Shown here: in pieces, positions 1 to 9,296 of the stretch | How the letters are laid out: every line of letters begins with the position of its first letter | Numbering within the stretch: the first letter of the stretch is position 1 | Assembly: GCF_000971275.1 (NCBI RefSeq) | Contig: NZ_LAPV01000130.1 | Coordinates: forward strand, 1 to 35,527 | Direction of reading: 5' to 3' | Source: Devosia psychrophila | Lineage (GTDB): Bacteria; Pseudomonadota; Alphaproteobacteria; Rhizobiales; Devosiaceae | DNA length: 35,527 bases | The notes under the pieces: model-generated | What the model was told of the DNA's origin: nothing | Seen by the model: only the letters and a program-made list of their open reading frames with translations | Databases searched by the model: none | Position numbers and translations under genes: made by a program

Positions 1-243
1 CATGACCCGCAACACCCGCTTGGCGTTGACGACCGGTTTGCCTTCGAGCCGGCGCTGCCGGTTGATCAACGCGGTGACGCGGCGATAGCCATAGGTCGGG
101 CGCTTGTCGATGATCGGTCGCATCTCGACCAGCAGGTCGGCATCGTCTGGTTTGCGATAAGGACCACGCGGGACAACGGGCGTCGCGGCGCGCTCGATCA
201 GGTTGGACCGGGCGACGCCCAGGGTTCTGGCTATAGCGCTCAT
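1..243 (-). CDS. IS3-family transposase OrfB, N-terminal part (runs off left edge)
   Basis: The first 81 codons of the catalytic OrfB frame are visible. The translation contains the RPTYGYRRVTALINR segment typical of the HTH_21 region that precedes the DDE integrase core in IS3 transposases. The core itself is outside the window. An ATG at 243 overlaps the orfA stop as ATGA. The frame is also open upstream of that ATG back to an A7 run at 291-297, so the functional product is probably an OrfAB fusion made by -1 frameshifting and not a free OrfB. The visible part is intact. Confidence 0.9.
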   Translation of the reverse strand, partial: MSAIARTLGVARSNLIERAATPVVPRGPYRKPDDADLLVEMRPIIDKRPTYGYRRVTALINRQRRLEGKPVVNAKRVLRVM

Positions 244-659
244 CGGGAACCGTCCTCGGCAGCGTTCCAGGACACCAAGGGCAAGCTGTGTTTTTTTGGG
301 CGAGCGACTTCAAGGGCTTCCTTGAGGATCTCATTCTCCATGGTCTTGCGGCCCAGCACCCGCTCGAGATCGCGGACGCGCTTCTCCAACTCCCGGACTC
401 TGGAAGCGGCGACGACATCTTCGTCGGCCTCCACGGCGGCATGACCGCCTTCCAGCATGCGGCGCTTCCAGGCAAACAGCTGGGAGGGAGAGATGCCTGC
501 GCGTCGGGCAACGTAGGAAACACCCATGCCGGGCTGCATGGCTTCTTCAACCAGGCTGACCTTCTCTGCCACCGACCAGCGGCGGCGGCGTTGCACGGAA
601 GTAATGACTTCGACACGGCTGAACGGGACGTCAGAGGCTTTGGACATAGTCGTACTCAT
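240..659 (-). CDS. IS3-family transposase OrfA (DNA-binding subunit)
   Basis: A 139-residue protein with a helix-turn-helix of the HTH_Tnp_1 type. RRRRWSVAEKVSLVEEAM starts the domain at about residue 24, and ISPSQLFAWKRRMLEGG carries the recognition helix at about 56-72. A leucine-rich coiled coil follows (about residues 88-118), as expected for OrfA-OrfAB multimerisation. OrfA binds the terminal repeats and modulates transposition. The coding sequence ends after a PKK segment encoded over an A7 run. The stop overlaps the orfB ATG by four bases. Length and layout match complete IS3 OrfA proteins. Confidence 0.9.
   Translation of the reverse strand: MSTTMSKASDVPFSRVEVITSVQRRRRWSVAEKVSLVEEAMQPGMGVSYVARRAGISPSQLFAWKRRMLEGGHAAVEADEDVVAASRVRELEKRVRDLERVLGRKTMENEILKEALEVARPKKHSLPLVSWNAAEDGSR
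291..297 (-). promoter_or_regulatory. Programmed -1 frameshift slippery site (A7)
   Basis: On the minus strand the orfA codons CCA AAA AAA CAC contain seven A residues in a row. A -1 slip here moves ribosomes from the orfA frame into a frame that stays open through ACA CAG CTT GCC to the OrfB ATG at 243 and on to the window edge. This is the standard IS3 mechanism for making the OrfAB transposase. I did not identify a downstream stimulatory pseudoknot. Confidence 0.75.
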
Positions 660-778
660 AGGCGTAGGCCTATGCCTTATCGGCTAGGCCGACTGTCCGG
701 TCAAAATGGGGTGCGCTCCATGCCCCAAGCCGAAATCGGCCGCGTGGTGAGACCATCGGCGCGGTTTTTACTGGCGGC

Positions 779-806
779 TTGACGCATGACGAACGTAGTG
801 TAAGCT
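779..806 (+). promoter_or_regulatory. Possible sigma-70 promoter for the peptide-transport cluster
   Basis: TTGACG (779-784) and TAAGCT (801-806) are separated by 16 bases and lie upstream of the first gene of the cluster. The -35 is good and the -10 is weak. The assignment rests on position and on these two hexamers only. Confidence 0.25.
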
Positions 807-826
807 CTTTCCGTAACAAGGGCATA

Positions 827-846
827 TATTCCGATATTAGGGAATA
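827..846 (+). promoter_or_regulatory. Inverted repeat TATTCC-N8-GGAATA, candidate operator
   Basis: A perfect 6-base inverted repeat (827-832 and 841-846) with an 8-base AT-rich spacer sits just before the AGGAGG ribosome-binding site at 851-856 of the binding-protein gene. This is where a repressor would block the operon. The obvious candidate is the IclR-family protein encoded as the last gene of the same cluster (9297-10103), since IclR regulators often bind short palindromes of this size. Binding is inferred. Confidence 0.45.
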
Positions 847-862
847 ACCAGGAGGAATTTGG

Positions 863-2398
863 ATGAAGCGCATTGCGCTGGCAGTTGCCACTACGGCCGT
901 TGCACTGATGTCGGTGAACGGACTTGCCTACGCTCAGACCAAGGGCGGCATCATCGATGTTGCGACCATTGGTGAGCCGCCAACCCTCGATCCGATGGCT
1001 TCGACTGCCGACCTCGTCGGCATCGTTACCCAGCACATGTTCGAAACGCTCTACACGTTCGACGCCAAGTGGGGTGCCACCCCGCTGCTGGCCGCGGCGC
1101 TGCCGGAAATTTCGGCGGATGGCCTGACCGTCACCATCCCGCTCCGCACCGGCATCAAGTTCCACGATGACAGCGTCATGACCTCTGCCGACGTCGTGGC
1201 TTCGCTAGAGCGCTGGATCAAGATCGCCACCCGCGGCAAACAGGCGGCCGAAGTCATCACGGCTATTGCGGCCACCGATGAAGCGACCGTCACCATCACG
1301 CTGTCCAAGCCCTATGCGCCGCTGCTGGCCCTCCTATCGCTCAACAACGCGGCCGCGATCATCATCCCGGCCGCCAATGCCGCACAGGATCCGCTGACCA
1401 GCTTCATAGGCACCGGCCCTTACAAGCTGCAGGAGCGCGTGCCGGACCAGTATATCCAGCTCGTGCGCTTCGACGGCTACCAGTCGCTCGGCGGCGAGAT
1501 CGACGGTTACGGCGGTGCCCGCAAACAGTATCTCGACGAAATCCGATTCGTGCCGGTCCCCGATCCCAATACCCGTATCGGCGCGGCCATGGCTGGCGAG
1601 TACGACTATGTCGATCAGCTGCCGGTCGAATCCATGCAGCAGATCACCGATGGTGCGACCGAGCCGGTCGTGCTGGCCCCGTTTGGCTGGCCGGTGTTCA
1701 TGATGAACACCAAGGAAGGCCTCAACTCAGACATCCGTATCCGCAAGGCGATCCAGGCTGCCCTGGCTCCCGAAGACATGATGCTGGCCGCATTCGGCTC
1801 GGAAGACTTCTTCTCGATCGACGCTGCCTGGTACCCGGACAGCTTCTCCTGGCATTCCGAAGTCGGCACCGAGGCCTACAAGCCCCTCGGCGACACCGAA
1901 GCTGCCAAGGCCCTGCTGGCTGAGGCCGGCTATGATGGCAGCAAGCCGCTGCGCATCCTGACCAGCCGTCAGTATGAGTTCCATTACAAGATGGCGCTGG
2001 TGGCCCAGGCTTACCTCGAAGCCGCCGGCTTCAAGGTGCAGATGGACGTGGTGGAATGGGCGACGCTCACCACAAATCGTGCCGATCCGGCGCTCTGGGA
2101 CATCTACATCACCCATAGCCCGTTCCTGCCGGAACCCTCGCTGATGGGCATCATGTCGGATACCTCGCCCGGCTGGTGGGCAACCGATGCCAAGCATGCG
2201 GCCGTCGAAGCCTTCAACGCCGAAAGCGATCCGGCCAAGCGCGCCGAACTGTTCGTCGAGGTCCAGAAGGTCATCTATGACGAAGTTCCCGGCTTCAAGG
2301 TCGGCAACTTCAACGCCTTGGCCGCCCAGAACCCCGCCCTCGATGGCGTGACCCCGGCACCGTGGCCCTACTTCTGGAACGCCTACCTCACCGAGTAG
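863..2398 (+). CDS. ABC transporter substrate-binding protein, oligopeptide/dipeptide family (SBP_bac_5)
   Basis: A 511-residue periplasmic binding protein of the DppA/OppA type. Residues 1-25 are a Sec signal peptide ending in AYA-Q. The mature protein opens with the family pattern GEPPTLDPM, and the LLAAALPEISADGLTVTIPL segment at about residue 76 (only its core is cited here) followed by GIKFHDDSVMTSADV is the characteristic SBP_bac_5 block. An AGGAGG at 851-856 fixes the ATG at 863. The gene heads a cluster with two permeases and two ATPases. An amidohydrolase and a PLP enzyme are encoded in the same block, so the ligand may be an N-acylated or peptide-like amino compound and not an ordinary dipeptide. 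The ligand is not predictable from sequence. Confidence 0.93.
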   Translation: MKRIALAVATTAVALMSVNGLAYAQTKGGIIDVATIGEPPTLDPMASTADLVGIVTQHMFETLYTFDAKWGATPLLAAALPEISADGLTVTIPLRTGIKFHDDSVMTSADVVASLERWIKIATRGKQAAEVITAIAATDEATVTITLSKPYAPLLALLSLNNAAAIIIPAANAAQDPLTSFIGTGPYKLQERVPDQYIQLVRFDGYQSLGGEIDGYGGARKQYLDEIRFVPVPDPNTRIGAAMAGEYDYVDQLPVESMQQITDGATEPVVLAPFGWPVFMMNTKEGLNSDIRIRKAIQAALAPEDMMLAAFGSEDFFSIDAAWYPDSFSWHSEVGTEAYKPLGDTEAAKALLAEAGYDGSKPLRILTSRQYEFHYKMALVAQAYLEAAGFKVQMDVVEWATLTTNRADPALWDIYITHSPFLPEPSLMGIMSDTSPGWWATDAKHAAVEAFNAESDPAKRAELFVEVQKVIYDEVPGFKVGNFNALAAQNPALDGVTPAPWPYFWNAYLTE

Positions 2399-2414
2399 GC
2401 TTCTCGCCAAACCT

Positions 2415-2440
2415 CCCGTCGCGGCTTCGGCCGCGACGGG
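2415..2440 (+). promoter_or_regulatory. Perfect 11-bp stem-loop with a UUCG tetraloop between binding-protein and permease genes
   Basis: Arms at 2415-2425 and 2430-2440 pair perfectly around TTCG, closed by a C-G pair (cUUCGg, an exceptionally stable RNA tetraloop). No T-run follows, so this is not a standard intrinsic terminator. Its position just after the binding-protein stop suggests a 3'-end stabiliser or processing barrier that keeps binding-protein mRNA in excess over permease mRNA, as known for other ABC operons. That function is inferred. Confidence 0.7.
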
Positions 2441-2482
2441 GCCTGATACTGAACCTGTTCCAAACAGAGGTCCGGCCGACAT

Positions 2483-3424
2483 ATGCTTCGTTCCGCACTC
2501 AACCGCATCTTCGGCATGGCGATCGTGATGGCGCTGGTGGTCACCATCGTCTTCGTGATCGTGCGCGTCACCCCGGGCGATCCGGCCGCCGTGATGCTGG
2601 GTCCCGACGCGACGGCCGCCGACATCGCGAGCCTTCGCGAACGGCTCGGGCTCAACGCCTCGATCCCGGAGCAATTCATCAGCTATGTCGGCGGCGTGCT
2701 GCGCGGCGATTTCGGCCAGTCGATCTTTCTCAACATGCCGGTGACCGATGCGCTGTGGCAGCGTGCCGAGCCGACCTTTTTCCTCACTGTCTTTTCGCTG
2801 GGCATCGCCACGCTGATCGCGCTGCCGGTAGGCGTGCTCTCGGCTTATTGGCGCGGCTCGATCTTCGACCAGGCCGCGACGACACTGGCCATGTTCGCCG
2901 CCTCGATCCCCAGCTTCTGGCTCGGGCTGATCTTCATGCAGTTCTTTGCGGTTAAGCTCGGCTGGTTCGATACCTCCGGCTATGGCGGTCCCGGCGCCAG
3001 CTTTGGCACGCGCATGCACCATCTGGTGCTGCCGGCGGTAACGCTGGGCCTGATCAGCTCGGCGCTGATCACCCGCTTCACCCGCGCCTCGATGCTCGAC
3101 GTGCTCAATGACGACTACGTCCGCACCGCCCGATCCAAGGGGATGAGCGAGTGGCGCGTGGTGGTCAAGCATGCGCTCAAGAATGCGCTGATCCCCATCC
3201 TGACGGTGGTCGGCCTCACCGCCGCGCTGCTGATTTCGGGCGCCATCGTCACCGAAACCGTATTTGGCCTGCCCGGCGTCGGCAGTCTCATCGTCTCCGC
3301 CGTGCTGCGCCGCGACTATCCCCTGATCCAGGGGGCGCTGCTAGTAGTCGCGGGGCTCTACGTCCTCGTCAATTTCATCATCGACATGCTCTATCTCGTC
3401 GTCGATCCCCGGGTGCGTTACTGA
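2483..3424 (+). CDS. ABC transporter permease, DppB/OppB type
   Basis: A 313-residue inner-membrane protein with about six membrane segments. The first is at about residues 9-30, ahead of the typical ITPGDPA-like motif (VRVTPGDPAAVMLGP). The EAA loop that docks on the ATPase is at about residues 213-235 (YVRTARSKGMSEWRVVVKHA). The C-terminus is the family-typical VVDPRVRY. It starts at an ATG after a weak GAGG and its TGA overlaps the next ATG (TGATG), indicating translational coupling with the second permease. It forms the heterodimeric channel with that protein. Confidence 0.95.
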   Translation: MLRSALNRIFGMAIVMALVVTIVFVIVRVTPGDPAAVMLGPDATAADIASLRERLGLNASIPEQFISYVGGVLRGDFGQSIFLNMPVTDALWQRAEPTFFLTVFSLGIATLIALPVGVLSAYWRGSIFDQAATTLAMFAASIPSFWLGLIFMQFFAVKLGWFDTSGYGGPGASFGTRMHHLVLPAVTLGLISSALITRFTRASMLDVLNDDYVRTARSKGMSEWRVVVKHALKNALIPILTVVGLTAALLISGAIVTETVFGLPGVGSLIVSAVLRRDYPLIQGALLVVAGLYVLVNFIIDMLYLVVDPRVRY

Positions 3425-4287
3425 TGGCCGCTATTGCTCAAGGCGGGTTCCGCGAACCCAATCTGCTGATGAAGATGGCCAGCCGACCCACCGCCATGGC
3501 GGGACTGGTAATCATCATCGTCATGATCGCGCTGGCGCTGCTGGCGCCGGTGATCTCGCCCTACGATCCGGCCCAGCTGGCAGTGCGCAACCGCCTGCTG
3601 CCGCCCAGCTGGCAAAACCTGTTCGGCACCGACGACCTGGGTCGCGACGTCTTCACCCGCGTGCTCTATTCGGGCCGCACCTCGATCACCGTTGGCTTTG
3701 CCGTGGTGATCTTCGCCTCGATCATCGGCGTCTTTCTCGGCCTCATGGCCGGCTTCTTCCGCCGCCTCGATGCCCCGGTATCGCGCCTGATCGATGCCAT
3801 GATGGCGTTCCCCGATATCCTGCTGGCCATCGCGCTGGTGGCGGCTTTGGGGGCCTCGGCTACCAATGTAGTGATCGCGCTCGGCGTGGTCTATGCGCCA
3901 CGGCTGGCCCGAGTGGTGCGCGCCTCGACGCTGGTGATCCGCGAGCTGCCCTATGTGGAAGCAGCGCGGGCGCTCGGCGTGCCGACCCCGATAATCCTCG
4001 TGCGGCACGTGCTGCGTAACCTCACCTCGCCGCTGCTGGTGCAGGCCACCTTCATCTTCGCCAACGCGATCCTCGCCGAAGCGGGCCTGTCCTTCCTCGG
4101 CGTCGGCATTTCGCCCGATATTCCCACCTGGGGCACCATGATTTCGGTCGGCCGACAATATCTCGACCAGGCACCCTGGATCATGTGGTTCCCCGGGGGG
4201 GCCATCATCATCACCGTGCTTTCTCTGCAACTTGTAGGCGACGGCCTGCGCGATTTCCTCGATCCGCGCCTCGCCAAGGATGTCTGA
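3424..4287 (+). CDS. ABC transporter permease, DppC/OppC type
   Basis: A 287-residue inner-membrane permease. The ATG at 3424 was chosen because it overlaps the preceding stop (TGATG); an open frame further upstream lies inside the first permease gene and is not used. The N-terminal OppC segment with a membrane helix (MAGLVIIIVMIALALLAPV) leads to ISPYDP. Next comes FGTDDLGRDVFTRVLYSGR, the classic DppC/OppC signature, and an EAA loop around YVEAARALGVPTPIILVRHV. The C-terminus, GDGLRDFLDPRL, is also typical. The stop overlaps the ATG of the amidohydrolase gene, again as TGATG. Confidence 0.95.
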   Translation: MAAIAQGGFREPNLLMKMASRPTAMAGLVIIIVMIALALLAPVISPYDPAQLAVRNRLLPPSWQNLFGTDDLGRDVFTRVLYSGRTSITVGFAVVIFASIIGVFLGLMAGFFRRLDAPVSRLIDAMMAFPDILLAIALVAALGASATNVVIALGVVYAPRLARVVRASTLVIRELPYVEAARALGVPTPIILVRHVLRNLTSPLLVQATFIFANAILAEAGLSFLGVGISPDIPTWGTMISVGRQYLDQAPWIMWFPGGAIIITVLSLQLVGDGLRDFLDPRLAKDV

Positions 4288-5503
4288 TGTTCGATAACCG
4301 TTTTAAACCGCAAGCCCAGAACCTGCTGATCAAGGGCGCCAAGCCCATCGGCTTCGCCCAAGCCGGCCTGCCGCCGGTCCTCGACGTGCTGGTGGCCGCC
4401 GATGGCGCAATCCTCGATGTCGGCGCCAATATCGCCGCTGACAATGCGAACCTCGTCGAGGCCAAGGGCGCGTTCATTTCGCCCGGCTGGACCGACCTGC
4501 ATGCCCATGTCTGGTATGGCGGCACCGATATCTCGATCCGCCCGGAGCAGGGCGGGGCGGCGCGCGGCGTCACCACCATCGTCGATGCCGGATCGGCCGG
4601 CGAAGCCAATTTCCGCGGGTTGCGCGAATTCATCATCGAGCCGGCGCGCGAGAACATCTACGCCTTCCTCAATCTGGGCTCGATCGGCCTTGTCGCCTGC
4701 AACCGGGTGAGCGAGCTGCAGGACATGCGCTCGATCGACATCGACCGTACCATTGCGGTGATCAAGGCAAACCGGGACGTCATCGTCGGCCTCAAGGTGC
4801 GCGCCAGCGCGGTGATTTCAGGCGGCTGGGACCTGGTGCCGCTCAAGCTCGCCAAAAAGCTCAGCCGCGTGCTCGACCTGCCGGTCATGGTCCATGTTGG
4901 CGAACCGCCGCCGCTCTATGACGACGTGCTGGGCCTGCTGACCGAGGGCGACATCGTCACCCATTGCTTCAACGGCAAGCAGGGCGGCTCGATCATCGAG
5001 GACGACGATCTCTACAAGCTCGCCGAAGACGCGGCCAAGCGCGGCATCATCCTCGATGTCGGTCATGGTGGCGCCTCGTTCTCCTTCGATGTCGGCAAGG
5101 CGGCGCTGGAGCGCGGGCTCAAGCCCAACACCATTTCCACCGACCTGCACAATCGCTCGCTCGACACCTCGGTGTGGGATCTGGCGACGACGATGAGCAA
5201 GCTGCTATCGCTCGGCATGGGCATGGAGGATGTGATTGTCGCCTCTTCCACCGCCCCCAAGCGCGCCATCGGCAAGCCGGCCGACAACCTGCTGGTCAAG
5301 GGCAAGCCGGCCGAATTCACCCTGTTCGACCTGGTCGACGGCGATCTCGTGGTCACCGATAGCCAGGGGGCGAAAAGCACGCTGCACCAGACCTTCGAGC
5401 CGCGCTACGCCATCCTGGGCGCCGAGGCAGTCACCGCCCACCGGCATCAGCCGATTGCTGCTGGCGATCCCGGCCACAAATGCCCCAGCTGCGGGTGGAC
5501 CGC

Positions 5504-5507
<4 letters not shown>
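4287..5507 (+). CDS. Amidohydrolase/deacetylase-family metallohydrolase (EF_0837/AHA_3915 type)
   Basis: A 406-residue TIM-barrel metal-dependent hydrolase. Metal ligands of the amidohydrolase superfamily can be placed: H72 and H74 (TDLHAHVWYGG), the probable carbamylated K170 (GLKVRAS), H203 (VMVHVGEPP), H226 (DIVTHCFNG) and the catalytic D286 (STDLHNRS). The HAHVWYGGTD block and VTHCFNG point to the EF_0837-type family. From memory, that family is genomically paired with a SelA-like PLP enzyme, as here (8054-9250); members are annotated as amidohydrolase/deacetylase of unknown substrate. The start at 4287 overlaps the permease stop, and the stop overlaps the next ATG (ATGA), so the protein is co-translated with the transporter. 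The last residues, GHKCPSCGWTA, carry an unusual H-C-x2-C pattern. Probable role: hydrolysis of an N-acyl or cyclic amide bond in the imported compound. Dihydroorotase-like activity is an alternative. Confidence 0.88.
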
Positions 5508-6519
<1,012 letters not shown>

Positions 6520-6523
<4 letters not shown>

Positions 6524-7491
6524 CCCAGCCAAGCGATGATACCCCGCTGCTGAGCGTGCGCGGGCTGACCAAGCATTTTACCGGTCGCGGCGGCCAGATC
6601 GTGCATGCCGTCGAGGATGTGAGCTTTGACATAAGGCGCGGCACCACTGTCGGCCTCGTCGGCGAAAGCGGCTCGGGCAAGACCACGGCCGGCCGCTCCA
6701 TCCTGCGCCTCGTCGAGCCGAGTTCCGGCCAGGCGATCTTTGATGGCACAGATATCTTCGCGCTCAAGCCCGGCGAGATGCAGCACTGGCGCAAGCGCCT
6801 GCAGATCGTCTTCCAGGACCCCTATTCGAGCCTGAACCCGCGCCTGCGCATCGAGGCCATCATCGGCGAAGCGCTCGATGCCCGCGGCTACCCCCGCGGC
6901 GCCAGGCGGCGCGAGCGGATTGCTGAACTACTGACCCTTGTGGGGCTGTCGCCCGACTATTCGCGGCGGTTTCCGCACGAATTCTCCGGCGGCCAGCGCC
7001 AGCGTATCGGCATTGCCCGCGCCTTGGCGGTCGAGCCCGATTTCATCGTCGCTGATGAGCCGGTCTCGGCGCTCGACGTCTCGGTGCAGGCGCAGGTGCT
7101 CAACCTGCTCGGCGAGCTGCAGCAGAATCTCGGCCTGACCATGCTGTTCATCGCCCATGATCTCAGCGTCGTCGAATATCTCTGCGACGAAGTGGTGGTG
7201 ATGTATCTCGGTCGGGTGATGGAGCGGGGCCCCTCGCGCCAGGTCTACGCCCAGCCGCGTCATCCCTATACCAGGGCCCTCCTTGCCACCGCGCCGGTGC
7301 CCGATCCGACGCGCAAGCGCACCCATGTGCCCCTTCAGGGCGATATTCCATCCCCGATCAATCCGCCGTCCGGCTGCGTCTTCCGGACGCGCTGCCCGAT
7401 GGCGATCGAGGCCTGCGCCCAGGTCATCCCGCCCGTCGAGCATCTCGGCGGCAACCATCACGTCGCCTGCATTCGTCACGGCGAGCTTTAG
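6520..7491 (+). CDS. Oligopeptide/dipeptide ABC transporter ATP-binding protein, DppF type
   Basis: A 323-residue cytoplasmic ATPase. It has Walker A (GESGSGKTT), the DppF/OppF-typical IVFQDPYSSLNPRL, the signature FSGGQRQRIGIARAL and Walker B FIVADEPVSALD. Its C-terminal extension has the PPSGCVFRTRCPMAIEAC cysteine motif. It begins by a four-base overlap (ATGA) with the DppD gene and completes the five-subunit importer (binding protein, two permeases, two ATPases). The 19-base gap to the following RidA gene suggests the same transcript continues. Confidence 0.95.
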
Positions 7492-7510
7492 TCTTAGTGG
7501 AGTTCTATCT

Positions 7511-8002
7511 ATGAGCATTTCCGAGCTTGCCAAGCGGCCGGATGCGTCCCCTTACGACCGGCTGTCGGCAATGGGCATCGTCCTGCCCGCTGCCCCGTCG
7601 CCGATCGCTAACTTCGTCACCCATGTGATCGAGGGCAAGCTGCTGTTCCTGTCGGGGCAGGGCCCGTCGGAAGCCGATGGCACGCTGCATACCGGCAAGG
7701 TCGGCGCCGAGGTGTCGGTGCAGGACGCCTATGCCCATGCCCGGCTGACGGGGATCAACCTGATCGCCGTGATCCAGGCGGCCCTGGGCGATCTCGGCCG
7801 GGTGCGGCGCGTGGTCAAGCTCCTCGGCATGGTCAACGCCACGCCGGAATTCGCCGACCACCCGGCCGTCATCAACGGCTGCTCGGACCTGATGAACGAG
7901 GTTTTCGGCGAGCGCGGCATCCACGCGCGCTCGGCGGTGGGGTTCAGCTCGCTGCCCAACCAGATCACCGTCGAGATCGAAGCCGTGGTGGCCTTTGACT
8001 AG
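7511..8002 (+). CDS. RidA/YjgF-family protein (probable enamine/imine deaminase)
   Basis: A 163-residue member of the RidA superfamily, in the somewhat longer subfamily (about 150-165 residues) and not archetypal RidA (about 128). The fold-defining segments are KLLFLSGQGP and, near the C-terminus, ARSAVGFSSLPNQITVEIE. The arginine in ARSAVG aligns with the substrate-carboxylate-binding arginine (Arg105) of deaminase-active RidA. The family hydrolyses reactive enamines or imines released by PLP enzymes to keto acids and ammonia. The neighbouring SelA-like PLP enzyme (8054-9250) could supply such an intermediate. The start at 7511 follows a GGAG (7499-7502); an upstream open stretch in this frame overlaps the DppF gene and is not used. 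Confidence 0.88.
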   Translation: MSISELAKRPDASPYDRLSAMGIVLPAAPSPIANFVTHVIEGKLLFLSGQGPSEADGTLHTGKVGAEVSVQDAYAHARLTGINLIAVIQAALGDLGRVRRVVKLLGMVNATPEFADHPAVINGCSDLMNEVFGERGIHARSAVGFSSLPNQITVEIEAVVAFD

Positions 8003-8053
8003 GCTTGCCTGCCAACCAGACGCCCAACTGCACTGCCAATCGAGAGTGAAAGC

Positions 8054-9250
8054 ATGACCCAGGATATTCGCACCCAGTTGGGCCTCCGCCCGGTAATCAA
8101 CGTCTCCGGCACCATGACGTCGCTTGGTGCCTCCATCGTGGTGCCCGAGGCCGTCGATGCCATCACCCGCGTGCTGAGCCAGTTCGTCGAAATGGGCGCA
8201 TTGCACCGCCGCGCCAGCACCGCCATTGCCGAACTGACCGGCGCCGAAGCCGGTTTCATCACGGCGTCTTGCTCCGCCGCGATCAGCCTCGCCGTGGCGG
8301 CCGCGATCACCGGGGATAACCTCTGGGCCATCGAACAACTGCCCGATACCGGCAGCCTCAAGAACGAAGTGCTGATCCAGAGTGGCCACATGGTCAGCTA
8401 TGGCGCTCCGGTGGAGCAGGCCATCCGCATGGCCGGCGGCAAGGTCGTGCCGGTGGGGCAGGCGACCAGCGCCTATGCCTATCAGCTGGCCGGCGCCATC
8501 ACCGAGCGCACCGTCGCCGCCGTCTTCGTTGTCTCCCACCATGTCGTCGACTATGCCCAGATTCCGCTCAAGACCTTTGCCGAGGTCTGCCATGCGCGCG
8601 GCGTCAAGGTGATCGTCGATGCGGCTTCCGAATATGATCTGCGCAAGTTCCTCGCCGATGGTGCCGATGTGGTGCTCTATTCCGGCCACAAGTTTCTCGG
8701 CGGCCCGACCTCAGGCATCTGCGCGGGCGACAAGGAATTCGTGCGCAACATCTACCTGCAGAACCGCGGCATCGGCCGTGGCATGAAGATCGGCAAGGAA
8801 GGCATTGTCGGCGTCATCGCGGCACTCGAAGGCTGGAAGTTGCGCGACCACGACGGCATCCGCGCCCGCGAACGCAAGGCGCTCGATCTCTGGGTCGAAG
8901 CGCTGCAAGGCCGTCCGGGTGTTTCCGCCACCATCGTCCCCGATCCGACCGACAACCCGCTCGACCGGCTCAAGGTCGATATCGATCCCGAGACCGCGCG
9001 CATCACCGCATGGGATATGGCCAGTGCCCTCGCCGCCGGCGACAGGCCGGTGATCGTGCGCGATCACGAAGCCGAGCATGGCCATTTCTTCCTCGATCCC
9101 TGCAATCTGCATCCTGACGAAGAAGCCATCGTCGCCGAGCGGTTGATCGAAGAACTGGACCGGGCCCTGCGCTCCAACGAGGTGATCTTCACGCCGCTGG
9201 CCGAGCGTTGGCTGGCACAGGAAGCCGCCATATTGAAGTGGCTCGATTGA
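8054..9250 (+). CDS. SelA-like PLP-dependent enzyme (DgaE/EF_0838-type, probable ammonia-lyase)
   Basis: A 398-residue fold-type I PLP enzyme related to selenocysteine synthase. It has an aspartate for the pyridine nitrogen in [11 protein letters not shown] and the Schiff-base lysine K213 in [13 protein letters not shown]. The N-terminal [19 protein letters not shown] is characteristic of the SelA-related group that includes D-glucosaminate-6-phosphate ammonia-lyase (DgaE) and the uncharacterised EF_0838 proteins paired with EF_0837-type amidohydrolases. The lack of selD/selB neighbours and the catabolic context argue against a role in selenocysteine synthesis. Proposed role: alpha,beta-elimination of ammonia (or transamination) on the deacylated amino compound, with RidA clearing the enamine/imine. 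It lies 51 bases after the RidA gene with only a weak ribosome-binding site. Confidence 0.87.
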   Translation: MTQDIRTQLGLRPVINVSGTMTSLGASIVVPEAVDAITRVLSQFVEMGALHRRASTAIAELTGAEAGFITASCSAAISLAVAAAITGDNLWAIEQLPDTGSLKNEVLIQSGHMVSYGAPVEQAIRMAGGKVVPVGQATSAYAYQLAGAITERTVAAVFVVSHHVVDYAQIPLKTFAEVCHARGVKVIVDAASEYDLRKFLADGADVVLYSGHKFLGGPTSGICAGDKEFVRNIYLQNRGIGRGMKIGKEGIVGVIAALEGWKLRDHDGIRARERKALDLWVEALQGRPGVSATIVPDPTDNPLDRLKVDIDPETARITAWDMASALAAGDRPVIVRDHEAEHGHFFLDPCNLHPDEEAIVAERLIEELDRALRSNEVIFTPLAERWLAQEAAILKWLD

Positions 9251-9296
9251 CAGCGTAGACGAACCATCATGTAGGCGAAGGGTCGGAGCGAGTAAG

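Larger units (their letters stand above)
1..720 (-). mobile_element. IS3-family insertion sequence, left part outside the window
   Basis: Two overlapping minus-strand frames (orfA, then orfB) have the organisation of an IS3-family element. The outer end on the orfA side is probably near 720. There the minus strand begins with TG and runs TGGAGCGCACCCCATTTTGA, which has the look of an IS3-type terminal inverted repeat. The other end lies beyond position 1, so neither the matching repeat nor a target duplication can be checked. The element sits about 140 bases upstream of the binding-protein gene at 863 and points away from it. No frame is broken in the visible part. Confidence 0.85.

Noticed and set aside
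288..782. Plus-strand open frame of 164 codons opposite the IS3 orfA
   Set aside because: It is the antisense of a clear transposase gene, with no recognisable domain and no ribosome-binding site.
1727..3172. Long minus-strand open frame of 481 codons
   Set aside because: It is antisense to the binding-protein and permease genes and His/Arg/Gly-rich with no domain; a shadow typical of GC-rich DNA.
8054..9250. Selenocysteine synthase SelA
   Set aside because: The protein is SelA-like only in fold and is encoded with a transporter, hydrolase and RidA gene; no selenium genes are near.
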